A stretch of DNA of 64,000 bases from Schizochytrium sp. TIO01 (lineage: Eukaryota; Sar; Bigyra; Thraustochytrida; Thraustochytriidae). Made by a program: the position numbers and the translations under genes. This document shows positions 10,266 through 20,630 of this stretch, one piece after another; within the stretch, counting starts at the first letter, position 1; the number at the start of each line of letters is the position of its first letter. The notes below the pieces were generated by a model that worked only from the letters and a program-made list of their open reading frames with translations, was not told where the DNA came from and made no database searches. The stretch lies in assembly GCA_004764695.1 (NCBI GenBank), contig SMSO01000031.1:9397761-9461760 (forward strand). Direction: 5' to 3'.

Positions 10266-12210
10266 ATGAGGTTATTCAGGGTCTCACCTTTTGATGCATC
10301 TCGCTCAAGGCAAATGTCTACGAGACGTAGACATTGCCAGGCTCAGTGGTCGCTTGTGGTTTGTGTAGTAGTCTGGGTTACCACATTCCTTAGCTTCGCA
10401 CGGGGAGAGAGTGGTTCAAACGAGACTTGTGCCGACGCACCTGCGGAAGCGTTTGAAGAACTGGGGCTGGGTATTACTTCATGTGTCGATATTGTTGATG
10501 CAGAGCTCTGCAATGCTCTAAATGGAAAGCGTTGTAGAGATGCTTTGTTCTTATTCCTGCGGCATCTGCAATCCATCTGCAGAAGAATGCATGGACGCAA
10601 ACTCAACTGTGATCGCTGAGCAACCTCGCATCAGCGATGTTGGGTCGTCATGCCAAGAGATAGCAATGGCCGGGGGTTGCTTAACTCATGCAAGTGTAGC
10701 AATGATTCTATGTCCAGAAAGCTGCGCGTCTCCAGACTGTCCTTTAGCATGCACTGATAAGGATGATTGGGTTGCTAACGTTACAGCGATCAACGGTGAC
10801 GACTGCACATCCGCAGCACTGCAAGGCGCCTGCTCAGCTTTCCCTGCGATTATGAACACTTTATGTCCAATATCTTGTGAATTTGGGTGCGGAGCTGTGG
10901 AGGAAGAAGAACCTGCGCAAATCTATTGTGTTTGCAATGGTGAAGTACTAGAGGCTGACGAAAATGGTCTCCCCCCTGAAGCTGAAGAATGCGTACCTGC
11001 AAGTGACAACGAGGATGGTGGCGACAGTGAGAGTGAAGAAGACAGCAATGAGGAGTCTACGGTTGGCGAGGAAATCGTAGATACTATTTCAGATCTTCTT
11101 ACTGAAAAGTTAGAAACTTCAGGCATTTTGGAGTTTGTAATGACCGCAGTTACCTACGTGACAATGTTCTATGCATTTCACCAAAAGACTCGAGCGATTC
11201 TAGTTGACACTAGACACGACAAAATTAAGGTTGCAAAGCGTGAGAGTATTCGAAAAAGTGTATCGGAGAACAATCGCCTTGCCAATAGCATTGGTGGTGG
11301 ACGAATTGAGCTTTACAGTGACATTGAAGACGTGGAAGAACTTGACAACGATACCTTAGGCCAAGGCAATTGTAGCTCTGTGGATAAACGTCCCAACCGA
11401 AATTTAAGTAGTGGAACAAAAACCAAAAATGTAGATAAAGAGGAGAAGAACAGTACTGAGGGCGAGGTCGAGGAGGCAGAAGAGGATGGTAAGGATTGTA
11501 AGGAAGGCGAGGATGGCGAAAAGGACCAAGAGGAACAGGAAGAGGAAGAGGAAGAGGAAGAAAGAAACATGTTTGTCGATGGGATTATGCTTATTTTGAA
11601 TCCTTTCATATCATTAGTATTAAGGGTTTTGAAATTGATTCACCATTTTGTCTATGTTTATATTGCTCGCAAGGACTGGAGTAACTTATGTCTGTATGTC
11701 CGAATTATGGGCCGGACAAAGTTTTCTAATAAACTCATAAATTCAATGATTAGTCTCTTCGACATAAACGTGGAAGAACAACAAGACAAAGCTGCGAATG
11801 CCTTAACAGAATGTCTTGAGAGGAGTGTATGTCTCAAGTCTTTGAATAAGTTGCGCAAGTTTGTACAAAATCAAAGAAATGAAGAGGAGGATGGGAACAA
11901 TGAGGAGGAAGATCAGTCTTGTATTGGCAAGGTCACGGCATTTTTGGAACGCTTCAAAAGCTTAGCTGAGACGGCAAAGAGTAACACACACTTCACGAAG
12001 AGTGGAGCTGCCAAAATTGTCCCTCATGAGGGACCTACCGACACGAATGAAGCTCTAACAGATACGAAGTCTGGAGATCGGGTATCTAAAGCTTTAGATG
12101 GAGTGATAGATTACACTGAGCGGGGCATCAATGTTATGAACAATGCAAATTTAAATGAAATCAAGAGTGGCGTTTCTGATGGAGTTCGGAACAGGGTCGA
12201 AGGGGATTAG
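10266..12210 (+). CDS. Third ShKT-like membrane protein, split by a one-base frameshift near 10526
   Basis: Two overlapping plus-strand frames (10266-10619 and 10522-12210) together encode about 647 residues if one base is removed in GGAAAG at 10524-10529. That change joins two halves of an otherwise broken Cys module: SCVDIVDAELC upstream and MLCSYSCGIC downstream, as in the paralogues. A signal anchor or signal peptide lies at residues 29-47 (or starts at the second Met, 10314). Three ShKT-like modules follow, the last ending LCPISCEFGCG, then a CVCNG block corresponding to CICGT. An acidic Asp/Glu/Ser stalk replaces the Thr-Pro stalk. The membrane span reads about GILEFVMTAVTYVTMFYAF. The cytoplasmic part has a long Glu-rich stretch (plus strand about 11440-11570), a second hydrophobic segment (about 11577-11670) that may be membrane-associated, and helical Lys/Glu-rich sequence to the end. 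Function unknown. The tail has no visible similarity to the other two. Confidence 0.65.
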
Positions 12211-12599
12211 ATTCTTTGCACGAGCACAAATAGCTCGAGCACTTTATGCTGAAAAAATTTATTAAAATAAAGATAACAAAACCCTGAAAGAATAAATTAA
12301 ACTTTGTAGAAAATCACTCAGCTTTGCTTGCCAGCAAACTGCGGTTTCTGTCTTTCATAAGTCTATCACCGGTCCTTAATGTTAGCGAAATCAGCGCGTG
12401 CAAAGGCAGCAATATAGGTTAGTGTTACACATCGAAGGTGAATTAAAAAAAGTAATCAAGAAATAATCGAAATGACACTTGGTCTAAATAATCATTATAT
12501 AGCAAGTCCAGGGCTATTAATGAATAAAAGACAGATATGAAAAAGTTGGCGAATGATAATTAGTTGCCAAGCAGTTCACGATCTCAACGCTCGAGGAGT
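12211..12599. other. Intergenic: 3' end of the membrane-protein gene and kinase promoter
   Basis: The AT-rich start contains AATAAA at 12291-12296, about 80 bases past the stop codon at 12210, a plausible polyadenylation signal. The remainder leads to the kinase ATG at 12600. No RNA gene or ORF seen. Confidence 0.4.
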
Positions 12600-14630
12600 A
12601 TGTCGAGTTCCCGCGTGCGAGGCCTGCTGCAGGCGTGTGACAAAGTTTTCGAGGAGGTTTCTGACGTGCTGGATGGGCGTGCCGCCTCAAATTTAGCGGC
12701 GTTAAACTCCTCCGCGAAGGGACACCGAGTTACCGAATCTGGCTCAGGATGGTCGCACGTGAGCGACGAAGACGACGAAGACGATGATGGCGACACCGAC
12801 AAGCTTGCAAGTAACGGCATCACACAAGTTTCCACCAGCAAATCTCATAAAGGCATGAGCAGCAGCGTTACAATCAATAATTCCAGGAGCAAAGATATCA
12901 ACAACAGCACCGCAAAAAATAGCAACCGCATCAACAATTCTTCGGAGCATGGAGTATCTGGCGCTTCAAGAGCTGCTTGGACTCACGACTCGGATTTGGA
13001 TGAAGACAACGATGACGATGATCTTGGAGAAGATGACAACTATGAAGATGACATTGACGATGATGATGTAGAGGATGATGACGATGATGTCAGAGGCGTA
13101 GAGATCGACGATTCAAGGGCCGAGGATATGAGCGACTCGCGCAAGCTTGTAGGCAGGGAGAACTTGCTTTCCAAGGATGAGCTTCAAGCAGATCGTTTGC
13201 TGGAAGCTGTTGCTGGGGAGGACCACAATTACAAGGCATCGCCATCACCAGTCACATTGCCATCTGCACCATCATCATCAGGAAATACGAACGTTGCTGC
13301 AAAACCTGCTGTGCGTTATGAAGATATGGGGTGGCTTGAGGTCCCTCTGGACATTGAAGCGTACTGGCTACTCCAAGAGGTGGCTTGGGAAGTCCAAGCT
13401 GAAGAGGATCGGCTCAAGGAGGAGGAGGAGGAGGAGGAGGCGACAGAAGAGAAAGAGGTACAGAACCTTGAAGATACGACTGGTGGAGATGATAATAGTG
13501 AAAATGACGCACCTTCACAGGATTTAGTTGATGGTGTCCAGGGAGCCAACGGAGTCTCGGTGTCATCGGATGTCGATGAGACAGCAGCAGAGGTGGAGCC
13601 GCAATTTTCGGTCTTCAAGCTGAGGGTTGTTGGGGTAGCGGGTCGTACCGGGTTCGAAGAGACAAAAGAATTGAAGGTGCACAAAGGTATGCGTATCGCA
13701 GGTCGTTACGAGGTAGAGGATGTGGTAGGAGAAGCAGCCTTTTCCACTGCTTTGCGTTGCATCGATATTGAAGGTGGAAAGCGACCAGTTTGCTGCAAGG
13801 TGATTAAGAATAACAAGGACTTTGTAGATCAGAGTCTGGACGAAATTCGATTACTACAGCACCTGAATGAGCGTGACCCCGATGCAACCCATGTTGTGCA
13901 TTTATTAGACTATTTCTATCATAAAGAGCATCTGTTCCTAGTGACAGAATTGCTCGGTGCTGACTTGTTTGCTGGTTGGATCCAGGTAACGCGAACGCCA
14001 GGACTCAGCTTGGAAAGCGCCGTCTTTACTGTAGCGAAGCAATGTCTCGCAGCGCTCGACTTTGTCCACAAGTGTGGTCTAATTCATTGCGATATTAAGC
14101 CGGAGAATATTCTCATTGCAGCGATTAACCCACTTCGTGTCAAGCTGATTGATTTTGGGTCGAGCTGCTTTGTTACTGACCGAATGAGCTCATACATTCA
14201 ATCACGTTTTTATCGTGCACCTGAAGTGGTGTTAGGTTTACCGTTTAGCACACGCATCGATCTATGGTCATTAGGTTGTGTGCTCGCAGAACTTCTTACG
14301 GGCCAAGTTCTTTTCGAGTGCGCGGATGCGCATGAGCTCTTAGCGATGATTATAAGTGCCTTGGGCCCGATTCCTCGTCACATGGCCAGCAATGCTCGTT
14401 ACGCATCCAAGTTTTTTCTCGGTGACGTGCTACACAGGCCTCCTGAGGACGTAGATTACGAGACTGCCTCGGTAGTCTCGCTATTGTACCCGAAGCAATC
14501 TTCACTCTCGGTGCGGCTTCCCCGATCAACGTCAGCAGAGATGCGGCGCCTTTTGGAAAGGCTCTTGAAGGTAGATCCTGCGCTGCGGCCCTCGGCCGAG
14601 GATCTCTTACGAAGCGAGTTTACTGCCTGA
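12600..14630 (+). CDS. DYRK-family protein kinase, plant/protist DYRKP-like
   Basis: A 676-residue protein from the ATG at 12600 (the longer frame begins at a TTG). The first ~365 residues are Ser-rich, then strongly acidic with Asp/Glu runs, probably disordered. The kinase domain runs from about 367 to the C terminus. The Gly-loop is VGEAAFST, not GxGxFG. The ATP lysine is K400 in CCKVIKN, followed by DFVDQSLDEI, characteristic of DYRKs. The catalytic loop is HCDIKPEN (496-503), the metal site DFG (518-520) and the activation segment YIQSRFYRAPEV (532-543). The GEAAFS loop, NNKDFVDQSLDEI and YFYHKEHLF blocks match plant-type DYRKP more than animal DYRK1/2 or Yak1. The first Tyr of the DYRK YxY pair is Ser here (SSY), the second (Y532) is kept. 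All catalytic residues are present, so it should be an active Ser/Thr kinase that autophosphorylates on Y532. The protein ends with the C-lobe and has no tail. Confidence 0.9.
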   Translation: MSSSRVRGLLQACDKVFEEVSDVLDGRAASNLAALNSSAKGHRVTESGSGWSHVSDEDDEDDDGDTDKLASNGITQVSTSKSHKGMSSSVTINNSRSKDINNSTAKNSNRINNSSEHGVSGASRAAWTHDSDLDEDNDDDDLGEDDNYEDDIDDDDVEDDDDDVRGVEIDDSRAEDMSDSRKLVGRENLLSKDELQADRLLEAVAGEDHNYKASPSPVTLPSAPSSSGNTNVAAKPAVRYEDMGWLEVPLDIEAYWLLQEVAWEVQAEEDRLKEEEEEEEATEEKEVQNLEDTTGGDDNSENDAPSQDLVDGVQGANGVSVSSDVDETAAEVEPQFSVFKLRVVGVAGRTGFEETKELKVHKGMRIAGRYEVEDVVGEAAFSTALRCIDIEGGKRPVCCKVIKNNKDFVDQSLDEIRLLQHLNERDPDATHVVHLLDYFYHKEHLFLVTELLGADLFAGWIQVTRTPGLSLESAVFTVAKQCLAALDFVHKCGLIHCDIKPENILIAAINPLRVKLIDFGSSCFVTDRMSSYIQSRFYRAPEVVLGLPFSTRIDLWSLGCVLAELLTGQVLFECADAHELLAMIISALGPIPRHMASNARYASKFFLGDVLHRPPEDVDYETASVVSLLYPKQSSLSVRLPRSTSAEMRRLLERLLKVDPALRPSAEDLLRSEFTA

Positions 14631-14966
14631 GTTAACATTCTAGTTATATCCTCTGCACATCATGAGGTATATGGCTTATTTTCAGATCAGCTGTTGTCTT
14701 GCCCCAGGGCTAACAAGAGCGTAACTAGCTTAGTCGTAGTAATTTTGCTCCTGCAAAACCCCGCAAACCATCATGTATTTTGTAATCCTCCTTGTACGTC
14801 CATGCATCCTGTATAGCTTCTGTGCATATGTCCTTAGTAATATCCATGTTCTGGCTACGATAACACAATAGCGAGTGACGGTAAACTCAGTTCGAGGCCT
14901 ACTGCTTTGGTACTTAAGTATATACCGAAGTTATGAAACTGAGTGAGGGCAAATTTAATACAAAGT
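14631..14966. other. Convergent intergenic region
   Basis: About 336 bases between the stops of the kinase gene (+) and the small membrane-protein gene (-). It should carry both 3' UTRs. I see no repeat or gene in it. Confidence 0.45.
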
Positions 14967-15458
14967 TCAAACGATACCTTTGATCTGCTCTTTTGATCCA
15001 GAGCAGGTCTCAGTCTCTGAGCAGAATACATGTTTTAAGCTGGTTTTCTTCAGTAACATCCAGAATGGATTTTGCATGTATCGCTGAAGAGGAATTGCCA
15101 TGCGCTTAAAACGGTCTGTGGAAACTAGAAGAGCCACTGCGAGGCCGACCTCGATGCCAGCGCAGTCGGCTGCAGCGTCTCGTAGAGATGCTCGGGGGCC
15201 ATCAAAGATCTCCTTCCCAGTTCCTACGATAGCAGTGACAGCGGTGGCGGCTTGGGGGCTGAGGCCGAGCAATGCTTGCGCCCCAAAGACCAGGGAAGCA
15301 CAAGCCACAATGTGCAACATTTTATCTTGCCGGATCCAGAGATCCGAGGTATCATAGACGAAGAGGATGTCGAGAAAGATGAGTGCTACGCCCACCAAGC
15401 CCACGAAGAGGAGCACATGTCCGAACTGCGCGAACTTTGATGTTGGGGCTGGTTTCAT
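14967..15458 (-). CDS. Small multi-pass membrane protein, YfiM/DUF2279-like
   Basis: A 163-residue protein from the ATG at 15458; the frame is open to 15491 but only with a TTG. Hydrophobic spans lie at about 14-35, 47-65 and 100-113. Between them are DKMLH (45-49), GTGKEIFD (79-86) and SLRDAAADCAG (91-101). The order D-K-x2-H, KE-x2-D, S-x2-D, D-x2-G within membrane helices is that of the bacterial YfiM/DUF2279 group, distantly related to VanZ-like proteins. The function of that family is not established. The polar residues facing each other inside the membrane suggest an enzyme or metal-binding protein; this is inference. The C-terminal 50 residues are basic and include two Cys. It is tucked between the kinase and the bZIP gene. 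Confidence 0.55.
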   Translation of the reverse strand: MKPAPTSKFAQFGHVLLFVGLVGVALIFLDILFVYDTSDLWIRQDKMLHIVACASLVFGAQALLGLSPQAATAVTAIVGTGKEIFDGPRASLRDAAADCAGIEVGLAVALLVSTDRFKRMAIPLQRYMQNPFWMLLKKTSLKHVFCSETETCSGSKEQIKGIV

Positions 15459-16284
15459 CGCGGGTGCCTGGAATTGAAGATTTGGCTGCAAACGTTAACA
15501 AAAAGAAAAAAGAAAACTTCGAAAGAGATAAACTTGAATTCGTTCTTTTTGTTTCCTTTGGAAGAGCAATAATGTCAGATGTGTGCCCTATACGCAAATC
15601 TCACTAGGTTTCTTGTGGCGGTGTTGAACTATGATTTCCCTGATGTTCAAGTCCTTTCCGTTGAAGAAAGTTAGCACCAGCTCACTTACTTTAAAGTATA
15701 CATTTTTGGTAATGTACTGAGCAGTTCAGCTTTTGCGTGTGTCGTATTTACTTGTGTTGATGTGCTGTTCAGTTTTTTTGGCATGACTGTCAATTTACAA
15801 AGAAAAGAAGGGAACAGATGTATGTATACCTTGAGACTTCATGTCGCAATTTGCACCAAATAATACAAGTAATAATGTAATAATATGGGTGAAGAGAAGA
15901 ATTGGATATTTAGTATTGAATTAGAAGACGGAGGTAACTTTATAAAAACGAGGCTGAGTGGTGTAGGTTCTACAGAGACATAGGGGAAAGGGTATATTCA
16001 CCGTGGGTGGATGACGAGATGGCAATCGTTTACTTCTGTCGATACTGCAGCTGACTTATTACTTTGGCCAGTAAAGTCAGATTGTATTTTCGTTGAGTTG
16101 AAGTAGTATAATGTTGCTGTGAATTGTCCACAAGGACATGCTCCTGATTGCTTAAATGTAACAAATGTATACGGACTGCACGCGTTGTTGTGACATTGAT
16201 GGTAATCGATAAGTTTGCTCTGTTGATGGGGGTTTTCTTTGTAAGAGATGATATATTATTTTTTGAGTGGGGAGTGGCGGGGCG
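15459..16284. other. Intergenic region between the small membrane-protein gene and the bZIP gene
   Basis: Should hold the promoter of the small membrane-protein gene (near 15459-15800) and the 3' UTR of the bZIP gene. It has short A and T runs, no tandem array, and no ORF with a motif. Confidence 0.4.
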
Positions 16285-18528
16285 TCACCGACCTGAGTTG
16301 TTAAAGTTAAAGCGGTCATTGTTAAGCATGCGGTCTTCGAGATTGATGGGCATCTCCGAGGAGTCGTTCCGAACTGAAGAAGAGTTTCGGTTCATTCCCA
16401 TGTTTGCACTGTTCATCATGCCTCCGATGGCAGACTGTGGATACGCACCAGATCCAGAGAGCGACTGAGAGGGATCCGTACCAGAGAATAGGGAAGGTGC
16501 AGACGAGAGAAGTGAAAGGGAAGCCTGGTGTTGTCCTGCTGCGGCCGCGTACATCTCGAGCGCTTGCGAGTTAGGATGAGCGAGGTAGCTGGGCTGCTGT
16601 GTAGAAGAATATGGCCAGAGAGAGTTCTGAAAGGAGGTCTGAGGCTGGGGATGTTGGGGCTGCTGTTGTTGCTGCTGCTGACGCATGAAGTTGTTGAATT
16701 GGTTTTGTCGCTGGTGCTGAGCCAAGGTGGCAGCAGCTGCAGCTGTATCTGCTACCTCATCAGTAGCAGACGTATCTGGCGCCTTGGCGCCGCTTCGATG
16801 CCTTTGTGTGGCAGCTGCCTCAGCGGCGGCCGTACTAGCTGCAGAGCTAGAAACAGATTGTGGAGAAGATGCATTACTAGCAGAGTTGACTCCAGAGGGG
16901 GCTGCCTTTGATAGGAGACCATGCGTCATATGAGCCTGAATATTGGTAACAAAGTCAATGTTGTAGTTGCCATCGGCATCGACCTTGGGAAGTGAGTTCC
17001 CACGAAAGCCCTGAAAGGCGCGATCACCGACAGGATATGACATGACAACTACAACGTTGGAGAAGTTCGTTCCCTTTGTGGAACTAGGCCAGACAATGCT
17101 ACCAATAAGCAACGGGGCCTCCAGACGCGCCCTACGGCCCTCGCTATCGTTGCTACCGGGCGAAGACAGCTCTGGGTCAAGCTGAGCATGTTTAAGCATG
17201 TCCGTGGTTGTCGCAGACCGCACTGAAACGTAAGCTTTACAGGGCTGTTCGTCTGCGTTGGAGCTCGGAGAGATGGCCCGAGGGAAGATATCCACAACCT
17301 TGGACACTGCTGTATTGATGAGCTCTACATCAGATCCACTGCGCTGGCGTAGAAATCTGATTTTCTCTCCGCTTGTGGAGAGGTCGAGGAGGTCGTCCAC
17401 ATCATTGGGCGTGATGTCATCTACTACGAGGTCATCAGTGCTGCAGTGAGCGCGAGCTACGTAAGCTGGGTCCGAGAGCAGTGCTGAGAGCCTCGAACCC
17501 ATGTCGTTGTACTCCACAGGCATATCGCGAAGTTCGAGACGCATGTTGAGCCGCGTTGCGTTATCTGATGTGGAGCCTGACGGTAGGATTTCGTACTTTG
17601 ATGCAATCGCAAATGAAGCCACTTTAATGTCCTGACCCACACGCCACGAGAGTCCATTGTTCTGCGCAGAACTGCTCATGTATGCGAGTCCAAGGGCCTG
17701 AGCCACGCTCGAGTCGATACCCTGTCGAAACGTCTGCGCTCGTTCTCCTCGCGCCGGGCTTATAGGTTTCGCGGAGGACCCTGTGACACAGCTCACGAAG
17801 TGGTTGTAGCGTCCCGTCTCAGCTTTGTAGAGTTCGTTCTCGGTTGCGAGGTCAACAGTGCCGTCTCCACGAAGCTCTTGAACCCGCATTTTCAGAGCAC
17901 GAACCTTTTCGAGAAGTGCGTCGCGCTCTTGCTCGAGTTCTTCATTACGACGCTTAAGCGTCTCGGTCTCACGCTTGCGCTTCTCTCGAAAGCGTTTGCA
18001 AGCAATGGCATTGCGCGACTTCGATGATGACGAAGTCGTGGTTGTTGTGTCGTTAAAGACGGACTTGCCACTGTTGCTAAAGCTACCGGAGCTTGAGGAG
18101 CTGCTATTTGAAAGGGCATGTTGCAGAGACTTGGTGCTGTTGTGCGAGGGAAAACCTTGCTGCAGAGGCGGTAGGGAAGGCTGCGCCGGCGCATTTGTAT
18201 GTCCAAAGTTACGAAATGCGTTCATGTTTGGGTTGCTTGAGGCAGCGTTTGACCCATTGTAAAGAAGATAGTTGCTCATCTCGGAGAGACCGCCCGCATT
18301 GTTGTTGATACTGTTGTCCTGGTTAGAGGCAAATGGGTGCGAAAAAGAGGGAAGTCCAGGATGCTCTCCGTGTTCTGCTTCATCACCTTGCTGGCTCCGG
18401 TAGAGTTGCGCAAGATCTTCATTGGTGAACATGTTTTGCGGGTGCTGTTGCTGTTGCTGTTGCTGGAAGAGGAAATCCTCCTGCTTCATGCTACGTGGGA
18501 AGGAGTTTGCGAATCCAGAGGGGTTCAT
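16285..18528 (-). CDS. bZIP transcription factor with a long conserved C-terminal region (paralogue 1)
   Basis: The frame is open from 18778 to 16285 (827 residues counted from a GTG at 18768), but the first ATG is at 18528, which gives 747 residues; I annotate that start. The 80 residues upstream look protein-like (Asn/Gln/Ser-rich as after the ATG), so an upstream exon or a missed start is possible. From the ATG: poly-Q (about 22-28), Asn/Ser-rich sequence, then the bZIP basic region RNAIACKRFREKRKR at about 172-186 with the canonical N-x7-R spacing, followed by a leucine-zipper coiled coil of roughly 35 residues. After it come blocks also present in the paralogue at 54-56 kb: a GID...GLAYMS segment, LPSGST...RLNMR, DITPNDV, and EAPLLIG...SYPVGDRAF.GFR. 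A Gln/Ala-rich C terminus follows. Likely a nuclear DNA-binding regulator. The conserved C-terminal region recalls the bZIP/START-like proteins of oomycetes, but I cannot confirm the fold. Confidence 0.85.
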   Translation of the reverse strand: MNPSGFANSFPRSMKQEDFLFQQQQQQQHPQNMFTNEDLAQLYRSQQGDEAEHGEHPGLPSFSHPFASNQDNSINNNAGGLSEMSNYLLYNGSNAASSNPNMNAFRNFGHTNAPAQPSLPPLQQGFPSHNSTKSLQHALSNSSSSSSGSFSNSGKSVFNDTTTTTSSSSKSRNAIACKRFREKRKRETETLKRRNEELEQERDALLEKVRALKMRVQELRGDGTVDLATENELYKAETGRYNHFVSCVTGSSAKPISPARGERAQTFRQGIDSSVAQALGLAYMSSSAQNNGLSWRVGQDIKVASFAIASKYEILPSGSTSDNATRLNMRLELRDMPVEYNDMGSRLSALLSDPAYVARAHCSTDDLVVDDITPNDVDDLLDLSTSGEKIRFLRQRSGSDVELINTAVSKVVDIFPRAISPSSNADEQPCKAYVSVRSATTTDMLKHAQLDPELSSPGSNDSEGRRARLEAPLLIGSIVWPSSTKGTNFSNVVVVMSYPVGDRAFQGFRGNSLPKVDADGNYNIDFVTNIQAHMTHGLLSKAAPSGVNSASNASSPQSVSSSAASTAAAEAAATQRHRSGAKAPDTSATDEVADTAAAAATLAQHQRQNQFNNFMRQQQQQQQPQHPQPQTSFQNSLWPYSSTQQPSYLAHPNSQALEMYAAAAGQHQASLSLLSSAPSLFSGTDPSQSLSGSGAYPQSAIGGMMNSANMGMNRNSSSVRNDSSEMPINLEDRMLNNDRFNFNNSGR

Positions 18529-19061
18529 CTTCAAGTCTTCGTCTACTTGGCTTGACACGAATTGGTCAGGCCTATTGAAGTGGGTGCTGATGTTGTTGCC
18601 GTTGTAATATAGTTCTTGATGTCGATTCGATTGTTGCCAAAGACTCGAAAAGGTTGCGTCTTGTTCTGGTTGGAACAAGCCGGTTGAGTTGAAGAGGTGA
18701 CCGGCGTGTAGAGGTGGGCTCGTTTTTGTCTTTGTTACGGGTGTCTCGCGGGGCTTGCGATAAGCCACGCAAAACCTTTAATAAGCCCTCGTCGGATTCT
18801 TTTGCTCCAAAGAATTATGAAGAAGCTCGAAGGCTATAGCGACGAAAATGTGCAATCCACGCGAACAACTAAAACCACAACGTGAAATGACGAGTGAGAA
18901 AAAAATGGCGCAATCCGAATCAAAACAGAGTTTTCGAAGATTCTAGTAGCAGGTGCAAGTGATCGTTGTCAAAGGCAACAGCTCGCGCTACCCTACCCAA
19001 CGAGATGAGCTATGCGACTATCGATTTTGTTTTCAAGACAGAGGCCTTTTGTAAACACTAA
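18529..19061. promoter_or_regulatory. 5' region of bZIP paralogue 1 and start of the gene desert
   Basis: Positions 18529-18778 continue the bZIP frame without an ATG. Upstream of the in-frame TAA (about 18779-18781) there is no ORF. This should include the promoter. The word AAAATGGCGCA at about 18902-18912 recurs close to other block edges in the desert (21841, 26308). Confidence 0.35.
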
Positions 19062-19243
<182 letters not shown>

Positions 19244-20426
19244 CTTCCTGGTCAAGTGCGCTAGTCTAAGTTGTGATGAGTTTCTTTGTTCGAAGCGACT
19301 ACGAAGCCCCAAGCAACTTCGGACTTCTTATTCGCAATATTGACGAAGAGTGAAGAGTGTTCAAGACGAAGATGAAGAACTGCAAAAAGCGCTTATACGA
19401 GGGATATGGCGAATAATCCAGCAACACGCACTGGAATAAGCGATAGACCTCTCGCCGCCGCGGTTCCAGGCCACTAGCTCCTGCTGCTGGACCCGGTGCC
19501 TCGCAGCCCGCCTCGCCGGCTGCCGCTGTCGCTGCGCGAGACAGGCAGGGGGCGAAGGGCAGCGAGTGATGGGCTGCTTGTGCTCTGTAGCTTTTGGCTT
19601 TGCTGATGCATTTGAAGAAACAAATGGAATGCGAAGACTTCTTTTACTTTTTCCATTTTACTCAAAGAAAGAAACAAACTTTAAAAATGACACTTACAAC
19701 CTCAAAGAAACAATTTACGGACAACTTGTTCAAAAAAGGAAAAGAAAGAAAGAAAGAGGAGCAAACGTAATAATAAATAAATAAAAATAAAATAGAGAAG
19801 ATATTATTAAAAAAAAAAATCGATGACAAATCGTGATCATAAAAAATATAAAAAAATCATACGCCTTAAAAAGTAAATAAACAAACAAATTATAAAACAA
19901 CATTTCAAAGTTGGGTATACAATATGTACAGAAATGTCTTGTTCTTGATGAGAAAAAGAAAGAAAATAACTGAGGAAAACATCATTGTTTGTAAACTTTT
20001 TTTCTTTTTTCGTGCCATGGCTGTCTTGCCATGACTTTCTTCGTCCGCTCGTTAGATTCTTTGATTCTTTCGTTGCACTTTTACTACGCTTGATTCGTTT
20101 CGTGTGGTCTTCCCTCGTTTTCTTTTCGATCTAGTTAATTAAAAAAATGACAAGAATATTCTATTTTAATTATATGTATATATATATATATATATATGAA
20201 CAATCAGCATTATCGAGTGAGGTTGTCATTTTTTCTTCTTCTCCTCTAACCTAGTTAGTGGGAAACCAATGACTCAGTCACCGTTGCAGGGTTAAAGCAA
20301 AAAGTTCATGTAGAGATTCTATTGTGATTCTTAGTACATCAATGCATTGAAACGACAGAGAAACAACCAAACTGAGTCTCCTGCTTTTGCCCAAGAGACT
20401 GCGAGTTTATTCCCAAGTAATCAGCC
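19244..20426. other. Desert block: GC-rich segment then AT-rich DNA
   Basis: A GC-rich piece around 19440-19565 gives way to AT-rich DNA with A-rich runs (19740-20000) and a TA dinucleotide tract at about 20177-20197. No supported gene. Confidence 0.5.
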
Positions 20427-20514
20427 CATTCATTCATTCATTCATTCATTCATTCATTCATTCATTCATTCATTCATTCATTCATTCATTCATTCATTCA
20501 TTCTTTCATTCATG
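20427..20514. repeat. CATT (AATG-type) tetranucleotide array
   Basis: About 22 copies of CATT, with one T change near the end. It is one of at least ten AATG-type arrays in the window. Confidence 0.95.
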
Positions 20515-20630
20515 CCAAATTGTCAACTGATCCCGCACATGCAGCGCATACACATTGCGACGGTATGGCAACATCGTCCGAACGGCTGTGACGGGGTCAT
20601 CATCCACAAATATAATCGGTGACAGATCTC

